From NCBI GenBank assembly GCA_938028565.1, contig CALIZS010000018.1, positions 1 through 12,359 of the forward strand: a DNA stretch of 12,359 bases. The letters are read 5' to 3'. The position numbers and the translations under genes were made by a program. The stretch is from an uncultured Atopobium sp. (GTDB taxonomy: Bacteria; Actinomycetota; Coriobacteriia; Coriobacteriales; Atopobiaceae). Below are positions 5,857 to 12,359 of this stretch, piece by piece. Below the pieces are notes generated by a model. It searched no databases. It saw only the letters and a list, made by a program, of their open reading frames with translations, and had not been told where the DNA came from. Position 1 is the first letter of the stretch, and each line of letters opens with the position of its first letter.

Positions 5857-8169
5857 ATGGAATCACTGTATACAAAGTATCGCCCGCAAACATTTGAGCA
5901 GGTAGTTGGCCAGAAGCATGTGGTTGGCACCCTTGAGCGAGCGGTCTTGGAGCAAAAGCTTAGCCACGCATACCTGTTCTGCGGACCCCGCGGCACAGGT
6001 AAGACCACTATGGCTCGCTTGCTGGCAAAAGCCATTCTCTGTCACGAGGCTCCTGGCCATCTGCCTGACGGCACTTGTGAGGACTGTCAGCTGATTGCCG
6101 CCGGTCAGCACCCAGACGTCTTTGAGATTGACGCTGCTTCTAACACCGGTGTTGATAACGTGCGAGAAGAGATTATTTCTCGCGCAAGTTACGCTCCCGT
6201 GCGCGGCAAGGGCAAGGTATACATCATTGACGAGGTGCACATGCTTACCTCGGCGGCGTTTAATGCCCTGCTCAAGACGTTGGAGGAGCCTCCTTCACAC
6301 GTGACATTTATCATGTGTACCACCGATCCTCAGAAAATTCTTGCAACCATTTTGTCTCGCGTGCAGCGCTTTGACTTCCGCTCCATTGCTGCTGACGAGA
6401 TGGCAGAACATCTGGTCAACGTCTGCAAAAACGAGGGCTTTACCTACGAAGACGCAGCTATTGATCTTATCGTTCGTCATGCGCGTGGCGGTATGCGCGA
6501 CGCCCTCTCTTCTCTTGAGCAGCTCTCCGTTTACGGCGGCGGCGTCATTTCTGAGCAGACGGTTCGCGACGTTTTGGGCCAGTCTTCAGGTTCTCTTATT
6601 AACAATGCTGCGATGGCTCTGGCTCAGCGCGACATTTCTTCACTCTTTATCACGGTAAATACGCTGTTTGAAAGCGGCAAAGATCTGCTGCAATTCACGC
6701 GCGAGCTTGCCGTTCACGTAAGAGATCTCTACATTGCCGCAGCTGTAGGTGTTGATTCTCCTGCGCTGGCAAATTCCACCGCATCAACCGAGCAGCTTAC
6801 CAAAGAGGCTCAGGCATTTGGTTCGGTTGACCGACTTTCCAGAGTTCTGACTGTTCTGGGCGACGCCGCAAATCAGATGCGCACCGCCGTGAATCAGCGA
6901 CTTGTCCTGGAGGTTGCGTTTACCAAGCTAGCGCGCCCTAACACAGAGCTTTCTTTGGAAGCACTGGCCGATAGGGTAGCAGTTCTTGAGCAGCAGCTTG
7001 CAAACGGTGTTGTTGCTGTTCCTGCTGGCGAGAAGCCCGCAGCTCCCGCACCTGTTCCGGTTTCACAGCCGGCTCCTGTTGCCGCGACGGCTTCCATCCC
7101 TGCGCCCGCACCAGCGGCGGCTCCCGCTCCAGTTGCAACCCCAGCGCCAGCGGCGGCTCCGGCTCCTGCACCAGTCGCTGTGTCTGCACCTATGCCAGCC
7201 CCAGCGCCGGCTCCCGCACCGCAGCCTGCACCAGCACCCGCAGCTGCGCCAGCTCCGCAACCGGCACCTGCGCCACAACCTGCGCCTGCACCTGCTCCAA
7301 AGGAAGTTGACCAGGCAGACGCACTTCTCGTCAGACAGTGGAAAGAAGTCGGCAAGGTTTGTGCCTCCAAAAATGCTGCTCATGCAGCACTGCTGGTCAG
7401 CTCAACGCTCGAATCGGACGATGGCTCTGAGCTGGTAGTTACACTGCCCAAGGGCTCCTCGTTTGCTATGAGGATGCTCAGCGCGCCGGCAGTTTCCGAG
7501 TTTGTAAAAGAGTGCGTTGCCCAGGTCATGGGCCCACGTCGCATCAAATATGTTGAATCGAGCCTCGCTGCAACGGCAATCTCGCGAGAAAAACGTGCAG
7601 CTCAGGTGCCGTCTCCAGCTCCTGTATCCGCGTCTGCAATTCCAGTGGCTCCTGCTGCGCCCGTCGCACCAGCTCCTGAGCCAGTTGCGCAGCCCGCTCC
7701 TGCCGCTGTTCCCGTTCAGGTACCTGCGCCTGCTCCAGCACCTGCAGCTCCCGTTGCACCAGCGCCAGAGGCGTCATATCCGATGCCTTGGGATGAACCT
7801 GCGTCTGGCAGTGCGCCTACTGAGGCTCTCGACTACGATCAGGTACCTTACAGCGATGACGATGTAGCTGCAGTTTTGGACAACTCTGTTGAAGACGCTG
7901 CTCCAGCTCCAGTGGCACCTGCGCCTGCACCCGCACCAGCGCCTGCACCCGCAACACCTGAACCCGCAGCGCCTGAACCCGAACCAGTTCCGGCTCCAAA
8001 GCCTGCTTCTGCACCAGCCTCACCAGAGGGTATTGCTGCTCGTTCAGCGCTTCCACCAGAGCTCAACAGCGTGGCAGACATGCTTGAAAAGGTATTTGGA
8101 CCAGCGGTTTCTTTGTCGGTAGAGAAGAAGCTGGATGCCGAAACTCCCGTAGACCCTGCAAACAACTAG
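5857..8169 (+). CDS. dnaX: DNA polymerase III subunit gamma/tau
   Basis: A 770-residue clamp-loader ATPase. Residues 1 to about 360 are the AAA+ and collar regions: Walker A GPRGTGKT (43-50), Walker B IIDEVH (123-128), and sensor segment ILSRVQRF (165-172), where the usual SRC is SRV. The zinc module shows only three cysteines, C62, C74 and C77; the fourth position aligns with D71. A conserved domain follows at about 482-585 and a short C-terminal piece at 732-757, probably the tau-specific part. Ala/Pro-rich linkers (388-481, 585-640, 681-725) join them. The ATG at 5857 was chosen over TTG at 5824 for GGAGG four bases upstream and the MESLYTKYRP start. No slippery heptamer in the reading frame was found, so a separate gamma form is not predicted. 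It heads the dnaX-ybaB-recR cluster. Confidence 0.96.
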   Translation: MESLYTKYRPQTFEQVVGQKHVVGTLERAVLEQKLSHAYLFCGPRGTGKTTMARLLAKAILCHEAPGHLPDGTCEDCQLIAAGQHPDVFEIDAASNTGVDNVREEIISRASYAPVRGKGKVYIIDEVHMLTSAAFNALLKTLEEPPSHVTFIMCTTDPQKILATILSRVQRFDFRSIAADEMAEHLVNVCKNEGFTYEDAAIDLIVRHARGGMRDALSSLEQLSVYGGGVISEQTVRDVLGQSSGSLINNAAMALAQRDISSLFITVNTLFESGKDLLQFTRELAVHVRDLYIAAAVGVDSPALANSTASTEQLTKEAQAFGSVDRLSRVLTVLGDAANQMRTAVNQRLVLEVAFTKLARPNTELSLEALADRVAVLEQQLANGVVAVPAGEKPAAPAPVPVSQPAPVAATASIPAPAPAAAPAPVATPAPAAAPAPAPVAVSAPMPAPAPAPAPQPAPAPAAAPAPQPAPAPQPAPAPAPKEVDQADALLVRQWKEVGKVCASKNAAHAALLVSSTLESDDGSELVVTLPKGSSFAMRMLSAPAVSEFVKECVAQVMGPRRIKYVESSLAATAISREKRAAQVPSPAPVSASAIPVAPAAPVAPAPEPVAQPAPAAVPVQVPAPAPAPAAPVAPAPEASYPMPWDEPASGSAPTEALDYDQVPYSDDDVAAVLDNSVEDAAPAPVAPAPAPAPAPAPATPEPAAPEPEPVPAPKPASAPASPEGIAARSALPPELNSVADMLEKVFGPAVSLSVEKKLDAETPVDPANN
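7026..7034 (+). repeat. TGGCGAGAA dispersed motif copy in dnaX
   Basis: Continues as GCCC. It encodes the Gly-Glu-Lys of AGEKP at the start of the first Ala/Pro linker. Confidence 0.8.
7033..8031 (+). repeat. Ala/Pro codon repeats encoding three DnaX linkers
   Basis: Irregular runs of GCN-CCN codons fill 7033-7299, 7609-7776 and 7897-8031. Codons vary at the third base, so the protein sequence rather than a recent DNA expansion seems to be kept. The runs cause long false reading frames on other strands and frames, rich in Gly/Ala or Arg/Leu. Confidence 0.85.
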
Positions 8170-8202
8170 AACTTCTCGCGATATTCTTGCGATATGACGC
8201 TT

Positions 8203-8226
8203 TGGTGCATGGCTTCTCATGCGCCA
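8203..8226 (+). other. Hairpin in the dnaX-ybaB spacer
   Basis: TGGTGCATG (8203-8211) pairs with CATGCGCCA (8218-8226), one G-U pair, six-base loop. GCGC-aaaaa-GCGC follows at 8227-8239. No U-tract is present, so it may be a processing or stability element rather than a terminator. Confidence 0.45.
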
Positions 8227-8275
8227 GCGCAAAAAGCGCAACTTGTCTAAAATAGATACGACGATAGGAGAACAT

Positions 8276-8614
8276 ATGGCACGTGGTGGATTTAACATGG
8301 GCGGCATGAACCGCAATCAGATGATGGCTCAGGCTCGCAAAATGCAGGAGCAACTGCTGGAGGCCCAGCAGAAGGCTTCTCTTATGCAGGCAACTGCAAG
8401 CGCTGGTGGCGGCGCTGTTAAGGTAACCGCGTCCGGCGATCTGCGCCTGACCAATATCACCATTGATCCTGAGGCAATTGATCCTGAGGATATCGAGATG
8501 CTCCAGGACATGATTCTGGCAGCCGTAAACGATGCTCTTGAGTCCGCTGAGTCTCAGGCATCTGCCCAGATGAGCGCAGTAACTGGCGGACTGAATATCC
8601 CAGGACTGTTCTAA
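8276..8614 (+). CDS. ybaB: YbaB/EbfC nucleoid-associated protein
   Basis: A 112-residue small DNA-binding protein, typical of the family (about 100-115). An N-terminal Gly/Met-rich stretch (MARGGFNMGGMNRNQMM) leads to a helix with KMQEQLLEAQQ (22-32). The family core follows: GGGAVKVTASGDLRLTNITI (44-63) and the signature PEAIDPEDIEMLQDMILAA (65-83). EbfC forms dimers that coat DNA and help organise the nucleoid. The start at 8276 was chosen because TAGGAG lies five bases before; an upstream in-frame start at 8219 would add 19 residues without family similarity. It lies between dnaX and recR, its standard place, and three bases separate its stop from recR. Confidence 0.95.
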   Translation: MARGGFNMGGMNRNQMMAQARKMQEQLLEAQQKASLMQATASAGGGAVKVTASGDLRLTNITIDPEAIDPEDIEMLQDMILAAVNDALESAESQASAQMSAVTGGLNIPGLF

Positions 8615-8617
8615 TCC

Positions 8618-9229
8618 ATGGCGTTTGATACCACAAATGATGGTCGCGCGCTGCAGCGTTTGCTTGACGAGTTAGGCCGACTACCAGGCATTGGTCCAAA
8701 GTCTGCTCAGCGCATAGCCTACCATCTTCTAGAGGTTGATTCCGAGGAGGCTCGCCGTTTGGCGCAGGCTATCTTGGAGCTTAAGCAGCAGGTGCATTTT
8801 TGTCCTATCTGCTTCAACTATGCGACGCGCGACGAATGTGACATCTGCCTGGACTCTTCCAGAGATCGCAGCAAAATCTGTGTGGTTTCCGAACCTAAGG
8901 ATGTCTCGGCAATCGAGCGTACCGGTGCGTTTCACGGCCTCTACCACGTTCTGGGCGGCGTAATCTCGCCTATGGACAAGATTGGCCCTGAGCAACTCCA
9001 CGTGCGCGAGCTGCTGTCCCGCTTGGCCGATGGCACCGTTACCGAGGTAGTTCTGGCAACTAATCCGGACGTTGAGGGAGAAACAACCGCAACGTACCTC
9101 TCCAGAACCATTAACCCGCTTGGAATGACGGTTACCCGATTGGCAAGCGGTCTTCCCGTGGGCGGAGATCTTGAGTACGCTGATGAGGTAACATTGGGAC
9201 GTGCAATTGAGGCACGTCGGGAGGTTTAA
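8618..9229 (+). CDS. recR: Recombination mediator protein RecR
   Basis: A 203-residue protein of normal length. With RecO and RecF it loads RecA on single-stranded gaps. Visible parts are the helix-hairpin-helix RLPGIGPKSAQR (21-32), a four-cysteine zinc finger (C62, C65, C74, C77), and a Toprim domain from about 86 with E92 (VSEPKD) and NPDVEGE (149-155). The C-terminal ASGLPVGGDLEYAD (176-189) is the conserved Walker-like segment. The start lies three bases after ybaB with only a weak AGGA about 12 bases upstream, so it probably depends on translational coupling. Confidence 0.96.
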   Translation: MAFDTTNDGRALQRLLDELGRLPGIGPKSAQRIAYHLLEVDSEEARRLAQAILELKQQVHFCPICFNYATRDECDICLDSSRDRSKICVVSEPKDVSAIERTGAFHGLYHVLGGVISPMDKIGPEQLHVRELLSRLADGTVTEVVLATNPDVEGETTATYLSRTINPLGMTVTRLASGLPVGGDLEYADEVTLGRAIEARREV

Positions 9230-9231
9230 GC

Positions 9232-9903
9232 ATGGCAAACCACATGAGAACAAGTTCATCTGGCGAGAAGACCCCTGAGGCTTCATCGGTTGATTTGAAG
9301 AACATTTCAACGCTCCGTGCTGGTCAGGGTGCACAAATTCCTCAGAGCCCTCGACAGGCTGATAACACGCCTGAACCTCCAAACAGAAAATCAGTCATCA
9401 TTCTGGTGGTTGCGGCTATTGTTGCGCTTACTGCTCTGTTCTTTATTGTTCGTTGTGCCACAAGCACTAAGAGTGAATCTGCAAACCAGCAGCCAAAGCA
9501 GACTCAGTCCGCCTACGCCGACGAGAAACAGCAGGATGAACAGGCAGTTGACGGCTCAGTTACCTTCCATGGCATGAAGTACTCTCTGGAGAAGCAAAGC
9601 GACGGCAAAACTGCTGTTGTTCGTACGAGTGACTCGGGAACTAAGAGTGTTCTATTTGAGGTTGAGGGAACTCCCACCAGCCTGATTCTTTTTAACGACA
9701 CCATTTTGGTGCCAGAGAATCGCGATTCTGGCTGGGATGTTGTGGCATGTGCCCTGGTAGACGGCTCACTTCCAACACTTATTGCCGATAAGGACGGTAA
9801 GGCTGTTGGCGGAAACGGAACTATCACCGCAGCTACGCTTGATGGAACTACGCTTAAGGTAACCGATTCCACAGGAAACACCACCAGCGTTGCTCTTCAG
9901 TAA
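9232..9903 (+). CDS. Single-pass membrane protein of unknown function
   Basis: I do not recognise this 223-residue protein. Residues 1-52 are polar and disordered-looking, with the dispersed motif encoding SGEK at 10-13. Residues 54-73 (SVIILVVAAIVALTALFFIV) are one strong membrane segment after R52-K53, which suggests the N-terminus is inside. A Ser/Gln-rich spacer (75-108) leads to a likely beta-rich outer domain (109-223) with repeated Gly-Thr turns. C75 follows the membrane segment but there is no lipobox, so a lipoprotein is unlikely. GGGAGG, in the last codons of recR, lies seven bases before the ATG, and the gap to recR is two bases. This makes it the likely last gene of the dnaX unit. 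No clear terminator follows; there is only a T6 run at 9977-9982 with no stable stem. Confidence 0.75.
   Translation: MANHMRTSSSGEKTPEASSVDLKNISTLRAGQGAQIPQSPRQADNTPEPPNRKSVIILVVAAIVALTALFFIVRCATSTKSESANQQPKQTQSAYADEKQQDEQAVDGSVTFHGMKYSLEKQSDGKTAVVRTSDSGTKSVLFEVEGTPTSLILFNDTILVPENRDSGWDVVACALVDGSLPTLIADKDGKAVGGNGTITAATLDGTTLKVTDSTGNTTSVALQ
9261..9269 (+). repeat. TGGCGAGAA dispersed motif copy
   Basis: Continues as GACCCCT. It encodes the Gly-Glu-Lys of SGEKT near the N-terminus of the membrane protein. Confidence 0.8.
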
Positions 9904-9962
9904 AAGCAACGCAAAGAAATTGTGGATTTCCAGTGGGAGTTCACGTTTCTGAGCTGCGGATA

Positions 9963-9971
9963 TTCTCGCCA
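9963..9971 (-). repeat. TGGCGAGAA dispersed motif copy upstream of tRNA-Asp
   Basis: The minus strand reads ACTTGGCGAGAA, the same 12-mer as at 5182. It lies in the 9904-10067 spacer, which otherwise holds a weak 5-bp hairpin (9916-9930), AT-rich sequence and the tRNA promoter. Confidence 0.8.
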
Positions 9972-10016
9972 AGTGGTTTTTTACAACAAAATTTTTAAAT
10001 TCGTTGGAAATAACGC

Positions 10017-10045
10017 TAGACAAGAATAAAAGTTCCCTGTATTAT
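10017..10045 (+). promoter_or_regulatory. Promoter of tRNA-Asp
   Basis: TAGACA (10017-10022) and TATTAT (10040-10045) are spaced by the ideal 17 bases. Transcription would start near 10052, about 16 bases before the mature tRNA. Confidence 0.65.
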
Positions 10046-10067
10046 TTCAATTCGCAACAAGGCGTCC

Positions 10068-10144
<77 letters not shown>

Positions 10145-10155
10145 TTGCATGTTCA

Positions 10156-10177
10156 AGCCCTCTTCGGAGGGCTTTTT
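10156..10177 (+). terminator. Intrinsic terminator of tRNA-Asp
   Basis: AGCCCTC (10156-10162), a TTCG loop and GAGGGCT (10167-10173) are followed by TTTT. This is 12 bases beyond the CCA end. Confidence 0.92.
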
Positions 10178-10258
10178 CATTACCAAAAAAGTCCAGCATA
10201 AAAGATTTAAATTACATCTTTAATTTATTGAAACCAAGTCAGAAAATAGAGCATTGTG

Positions 10259-10267
10259 TGCTATCTT
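10259..10267 (+). promoter_or_regulatory. Possible extended -10 promoter of the HAD hydrolase gene
   Basis: TGCTATCTT matches TGn plus a -10 box at five of six positions and lies in an AT-rich stretch. A start near 10274 would fit a translation start at 10325 or 10337. The rest of 10178-10258 is AT-rich with no other feature I can assign. Confidence 0.35.
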
Positions 10268-10336
10268 TACATCAGAATGTGTCTAAGTGCTTCTGCTACA
10301 GAAACATTTAAAAGCAGAGGTAAAGTGAGGTGGATT

Positions 10337-11095
10337 GTGCGGGATCAGAATACTTTGGATGCGCTGTCGCAACGCGATAGTGTAAGTTCCATATCCGCAG
10401 AATCTTCCAATACGGAACACACTTCAGATTTGATCAAGAAAATTGCTGTTTTTGATTTTGATGGAACCGTCATTTCTGGACAGTCAGGACTCTTGTTCTC
10501 TGCGTATTTGCTTCGTCGACACCTGTCCTCAATTGCACGCACGCTCAAGCTTGTGTGGTGGGGAGCTCGCTATAAGTTGCACCTTCCTCAAAGGCAGGAA
10601 GAGGCAAGAGAGCTGGTAGTTGGTGCACTTACGCAGTATAGCGTTGAGTTTGCAAATGCCGTCATGCACGATTTTCATCGCGAGGTAATTGAGGGTATGT
10701 ATCGTCCTCAGGCGCTGGAAGAGGTGCGTCGTCGGCAGGCAGAAGGTTGCTGCGTGCTGTTAGTTTCAGCAACGTTTGAACCTATCGCAGAATTGGCCGC
10801 AGAGAAGCTGGGAGTGGACGCGTTTCTCGCCACAAAAATGCAGGTGGGAGCGGACGGGCACTATACCAGCAAGGTTGACGGTCCCGTGATTGAGGGTGCT
10901 CAGAAGTTGGTCTCGGCAACTGAGTGGTGCAACCAGCGTTTTGGCGAGGGCAACTGGGAGATTGCGTACGCGTACGGCGATCACTACTCGGACGCAACGC
11001 TTTTGTCAGCGGCTCAAACACCGTGCGCCGTTTGCCCTGGTCCAACGCTTGCCAGACTTGCGAACAAGCGCGGCTGGAAAATTTTGAATTGGTAG
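10337..11095 (+). CDS. HAD-IB family hydrolase (SerB/CicA-like phosphatase)
   Basis: A cytosolic phosphatase-type protein, 252 residues from this start. The four HAD motifs are intact: DFDGTV with nucleophile D40 and acid-base D42, SATFEP with S144, K190 in EGAQK, and GDHYSDATLL with D215 and D219. The helical segment at about 46-125 is the C1 cap of subclass IB. Phosphoserine phosphatase is related, but the cap and the SATFEP motif fit the less defined CicA-like group; the substrate is unknown. The start is uncertain. GTG at 10337 has GAGGTG just upstream and GTG at 10325 has AGAGG; the frame stays open to GTG 10256 and ATG 10277, which lack ribosome sites. It is separated from tRNA-Asp by a terminator and followed by tandem 18-bp repeats. 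Confidence 0.82.
   Translation: MRDQNTLDALSQRDSVSSISAESSNTEHTSDLIKKIAVFDFDGTVISGQSGLLFSAYLLRRHLSSIARTLKLVWWGARYKLHLPQRQEEARELVVGALTQYSVEFANAVMHDFHREVIEGMYRPQALEEVRRRQAEGCCVLLVSATFEPIAELAAEKLGVDAFLATKMQVGADGHYTSKVDGPVIEGAQKLVSATEWCNQRFGEGNWEIAYAYGDHYSDATLLSAAQTPCAVCPGPTLARLANKRGWKILNW
10824..10832 (-). repeat. TGGCGAGAA dispersed motif copy in the HAD gene
   Basis: Plus strand TTCTCGCCA; in the gene it encodes Phe-Leu-Ala (163-165), not Gly-Glu-Lys. This is the only full 9-mer inside a structured domain. Confidence 0.75.
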
Positions 11096-11155
11096 CAACG
11101 ACTGAACTAAGAGCAATATCTGAACTAAGAGTAGCACCTGAACCGATAGCAAGAA
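11084..11155 (+). repeat. Four degenerate 18-bp tandem repeats over the HAD gene end
   Basis: Units start at 11084, 11102, 11120 and 11138 with an exact 18-base period. The second and third share CTGAACTAAGAG, and the fourth starts CTGAACCGATAG. The first is the last codons and stop of the HAD gene (TTGAATTGGTAGCAA). They look like duplications of the gene end. Confidence 0.6.
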
Positions 11156-11172
11156 TCAACCTGTAACAATGA

Positions 11173-11232
11173 CTGGCCTGGTCACAAGCCAGATACGTGA
11201 GAAAAGCAGTCCCTCGAGCGGACGCACGAGGG
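11173..11232 (+). promoter_or_regulatory. Two hairpins in the leader of the Rrf2 gene
   Basis: CTGGC (11173-11177) pairs with GCCAG (11188-11192). CCCTCG (11211-11216) pairs with CGAGGG (11227-11232) and ends seven bases before the GGAG ribosome site. No U-tract or known riboswitch core is recognised. A regulatory role is only a possibility. Confidence 0.3.
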
Positions 11233-11247
11233 GTACTTGGAGAACCG

Positions 11248-11844
11248 ATGGAAATTTCACGCAAAACTGACTATGCAATCCGCATGCTTTCTTCGCTGGT
11301 GAGAAGCCCAAAGAAGCTTCTTTCTGTTCGCGACGCAGCAGAAGAAAACGATATTCCATACTCCTTTGCCCGCTCAATTCAGCACGACCTGGTCATCGCA
11401 GGCGTAATTGTCAGCACCCGCGGCGCTCATGGCGGCATGATGCTTGCCATAGATCCTTCTGAGGTAAGTGTCTTGGACATTGTTGAGGCAGTTCAGGGAC
11501 CTGTTTTTATTTCTAGCTGTGAGTGGGCAGGTCCTAATAATGAGCCATGCTCTCGCCGTAATTCCTGCTACTTTGGACCCCTTTGGTGTAGTGCCGAGAA
11601 AACCTTGCGTAATTTCTTTGCTTCGGTCACGCTGCAACAAGTTGTTGTAGAGGGCCTTATGCCAGAGATGGTTGGTGAGTTCCAGCTGGTAAAGAACGAG
11701 AATGCCCAGCGTAACGAGCAGATTATCCAGAATGCCGCCGCAGCTATTGAGGCTGAGATTACCGCAGGCACCTTTGACAATCTGCTTGATGGTGAGGTTG
11801 TTTCTGCCGAGAAAAAGCCTTACGAGTTCAATATTGGTCGATAA
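11248..11844 (+). CDS. Rrf2-family regulator with four cysteines
   Basis: A 198-residue DNA-binding protein. The Rrf2 start MEISRKTDYAIRMLSSL (1-17) opens a winged helix-turn-helix, with the wing at STRGAHGGMML (56-66). VSVLDIVEAVQGPV (73-86) is the dimer-helix entry. C91, C101, C107 and C114 lie where IscR and NsrR bind an iron-sulfur cluster, so Fe-S, nitric oxide or redox sensing is likely; the spacing differs from IscR. The tail from about 130 is longer than usual and ends in an acidic/Ala-rich stretch. ATG 11248 was chosen for GGAG five bases before and the family start; GTG 11197 would add 17 unrelated residues. No isc or suf genes are in the window, so its targets are unknown. The MutY-like gene begins 19 bases after. 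Confidence 0.85.
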   Translation: MEISRKTDYAIRMLSSLVRSPKKLLSVRDAAEENDIPYSFARSIQHDLVIAGVIVSTRGAHGGMMLAIDPSEVSVLDIVEAVQGPVFISSCEWAGPNNEPCSRRNSCYFGPLWCSAEKTLRNFFASVTLQQVVVEGLMPEMVGEFQLVKNENAQRNEQIIQNAAAAIEAEITAGTFDNLLDGEVVSAEKKPYEFNIGR

Positions 11845-11863
11845 GAAAACCTTACATACAAAA

Positions 11864-12359
11864 ATGAGTGGCGAAGTGGAACCCGCATCAGAACTCACGC
11901 CGAAACTGCGTGCATTTGTCGAGTTCGTAGCCAAGAAGGGTCGCGAATTGTATCGCGATTTGCCTTGGCGTCGCACGTATGACCCGTATGCCATTTGGAT
12001 TTCTGAGGTTATGCTTCAGCAGACGCAGGTCAGCCGCGTAGATGGCCGCTGGCAGAGGTGGCTGGAGCGCTTTCCAACGGTTGACGCGCTGGCCGCCGCA
12101 GCGCCTTCGGATGTGCTTGAAGAATGGCAAGGCTTGGGCTACAACCGTCGCGCTTTGTCCGTACATCGAGCTGCTCAGGCAATTTCTGAGGCCGGCGGCG
12201 TCTTTCCACAAGATCCAAAGAAGCTGGTAAAGCTTCCAGGCATTGGTCCCGCAACTGCAGCGGGTATTCGTGCGTTCGCGTTCAACCTGCACGGTGTTTA
12301 CCTAGAGACTAACGTGCGCACGGTCTTCCTGCACGAGCTGTATCCGCAGGCAGAGGGCG
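11864..12359 (+). CDS. mutY: MutY-like A/G-specific adenine glycosylase, 5' part
   Basis: The first 165 codons of a HhH-GPD DNA glycosylase that runs off the right edge. Present are LPWRR (33-37), EVMLQQTQV (48-56, with E48 matching the catalytic Glu of MutY), LGYNRRA (91-97) and the helix-hairpin-helix LPGIGPATAAGIRAF (124-138). MutY removes adenine paired with 8-oxoguanine. Where MutY and Nth have LDGNV with a catalytic Asp, this protein has LETNVRTVF, so Glu148 takes that place. A MutY-like subgroup with an ETN-type motif exists as far as I recall, so the exact base specificity is open. The iron-sulfur cysteines would lie beyond the window. No good ribosome site precedes the ATG at 11864; coupling to the Rrf2 gene 19 bases upstream is possible. 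Confidence 0.85.
   Translation, partial: MSGEVEPASELTPKLRAFVEFVAKKGRELYRDLPWRRTYDPYAIWISEVMLQQTQVSRVDGRWQRWLERFPTVDALAAAAPSDVLEEWQGLGYNRRALSVHRAAQAISEAGGVFPQDPKKLVKLPGIGPATAAGIRAFAFNLHGVYLETNVRTVFLHELYPQAEG

Noticed and set aside
5231..5893. A 220-codon Leu/Ser-rich minus-strand open frame
   Set aside because: It is the antisense reading of the Ala/Glu-rich rpmE tail; the composition follows from GCT/GAG/AAG repeats.
6894..7370. A Gly/Ala-rich minus-strand open frame and similar frames at 6986-7438, 7517-7867, 7817-8056 and 7848-8165
   Set aside because: All arise from the Ala/Pro codon repeats of dnaX read in other frames.
7586..7594. GAGAAAAAC in dnaX as a possible -1 frameshift site
   Set aside because: The codons are GAA-AAA-CGT, which does not give the X-XXY-YYZ register, and it lies after the second conserved domain begins.
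11084..11155. CRISPR array
   Set aside because: The 18-base units are contiguous and degenerate, with no unique spacers.
11156..11247. T-box or other known riboswitch in the Rrf2 leader
   Set aside because: No T-box core, specifier arrangement or terminator is visible; only two simple hairpins.

Overview
The window looks like chromosomal housekeeping sequence from a mid-GC actinobacterium, most likely class Coriobacteriia (an Atopobium/Lancefieldella/Olsenella relative). The basis is protein style: a FolP-FolK fusion, type III pantothenate kinase, ribosomal protein L31 with an Ala/Glu/Lys tail, DnaX with very long Ala/Pro linkers, and the dnaX-ybaB-recR order. This assignment is inferred from recognised families; no search was run. 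No complete mobile element, CRISPR array or phage gene is visible.

Layout. 1-90: a perfect 21-bp inverted repeat that resembles an IS3-family end, then an intrinsic terminator for a gene to the left. 160-1853 (minus): a PHP-domain phosphoesterase and exonuclease III, separated by a perfect 24-bp palindrome. 2058-4249 (plus): a FolP-FolK fusion overlapping a degenerate biotin-ligase-like protein. 4300-5082 (minus): coaX, convergent with the ligase-like gene. 5219-5787 (plus): rpmE with its own extended -10 promoter, structured leader and strong terminator. 5857-9903 (plus): dnaX, ybaB, recR and a single-pass membrane protein of unknown function, probably one replication/repair unit. 10017-10177: tRNA-Asp(GTC) with promoter and terminator. 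10337-11095: a HAD-IB hydrolase. 11248-11844: an Rrf2-family regulator with four cysteines. 11864 to the right edge: the start of a MutY-like glycosylase.

How the genes fit together. Repair and recombination are well represented: exonuclease III acts on AP sites, the MutY-like protein makes AP sites, and RecR and DnaX serve recombination and replication. A second theme is cofactor supply: folate (FolP-FolK) and CoA (CoaX).

The most unusual signal is not a gene. The 9-mer TGGCGAGAA occurs eight times in 12.4 kb counting both strands, against about 0.1 expected with equal base frequencies, plus two further 8-mer copies. Copies lie on both strands, in genes and between them; one inverted pair forms the palindrome between two genes; and three in-gene copies encode Gly-Glu-Lys in disordered protein segments. 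Density and placement resemble DNA uptake sequences of Neisseria and Pasteurellaceae. I know of no such sequence described for this bacterial class, and function is unproven.
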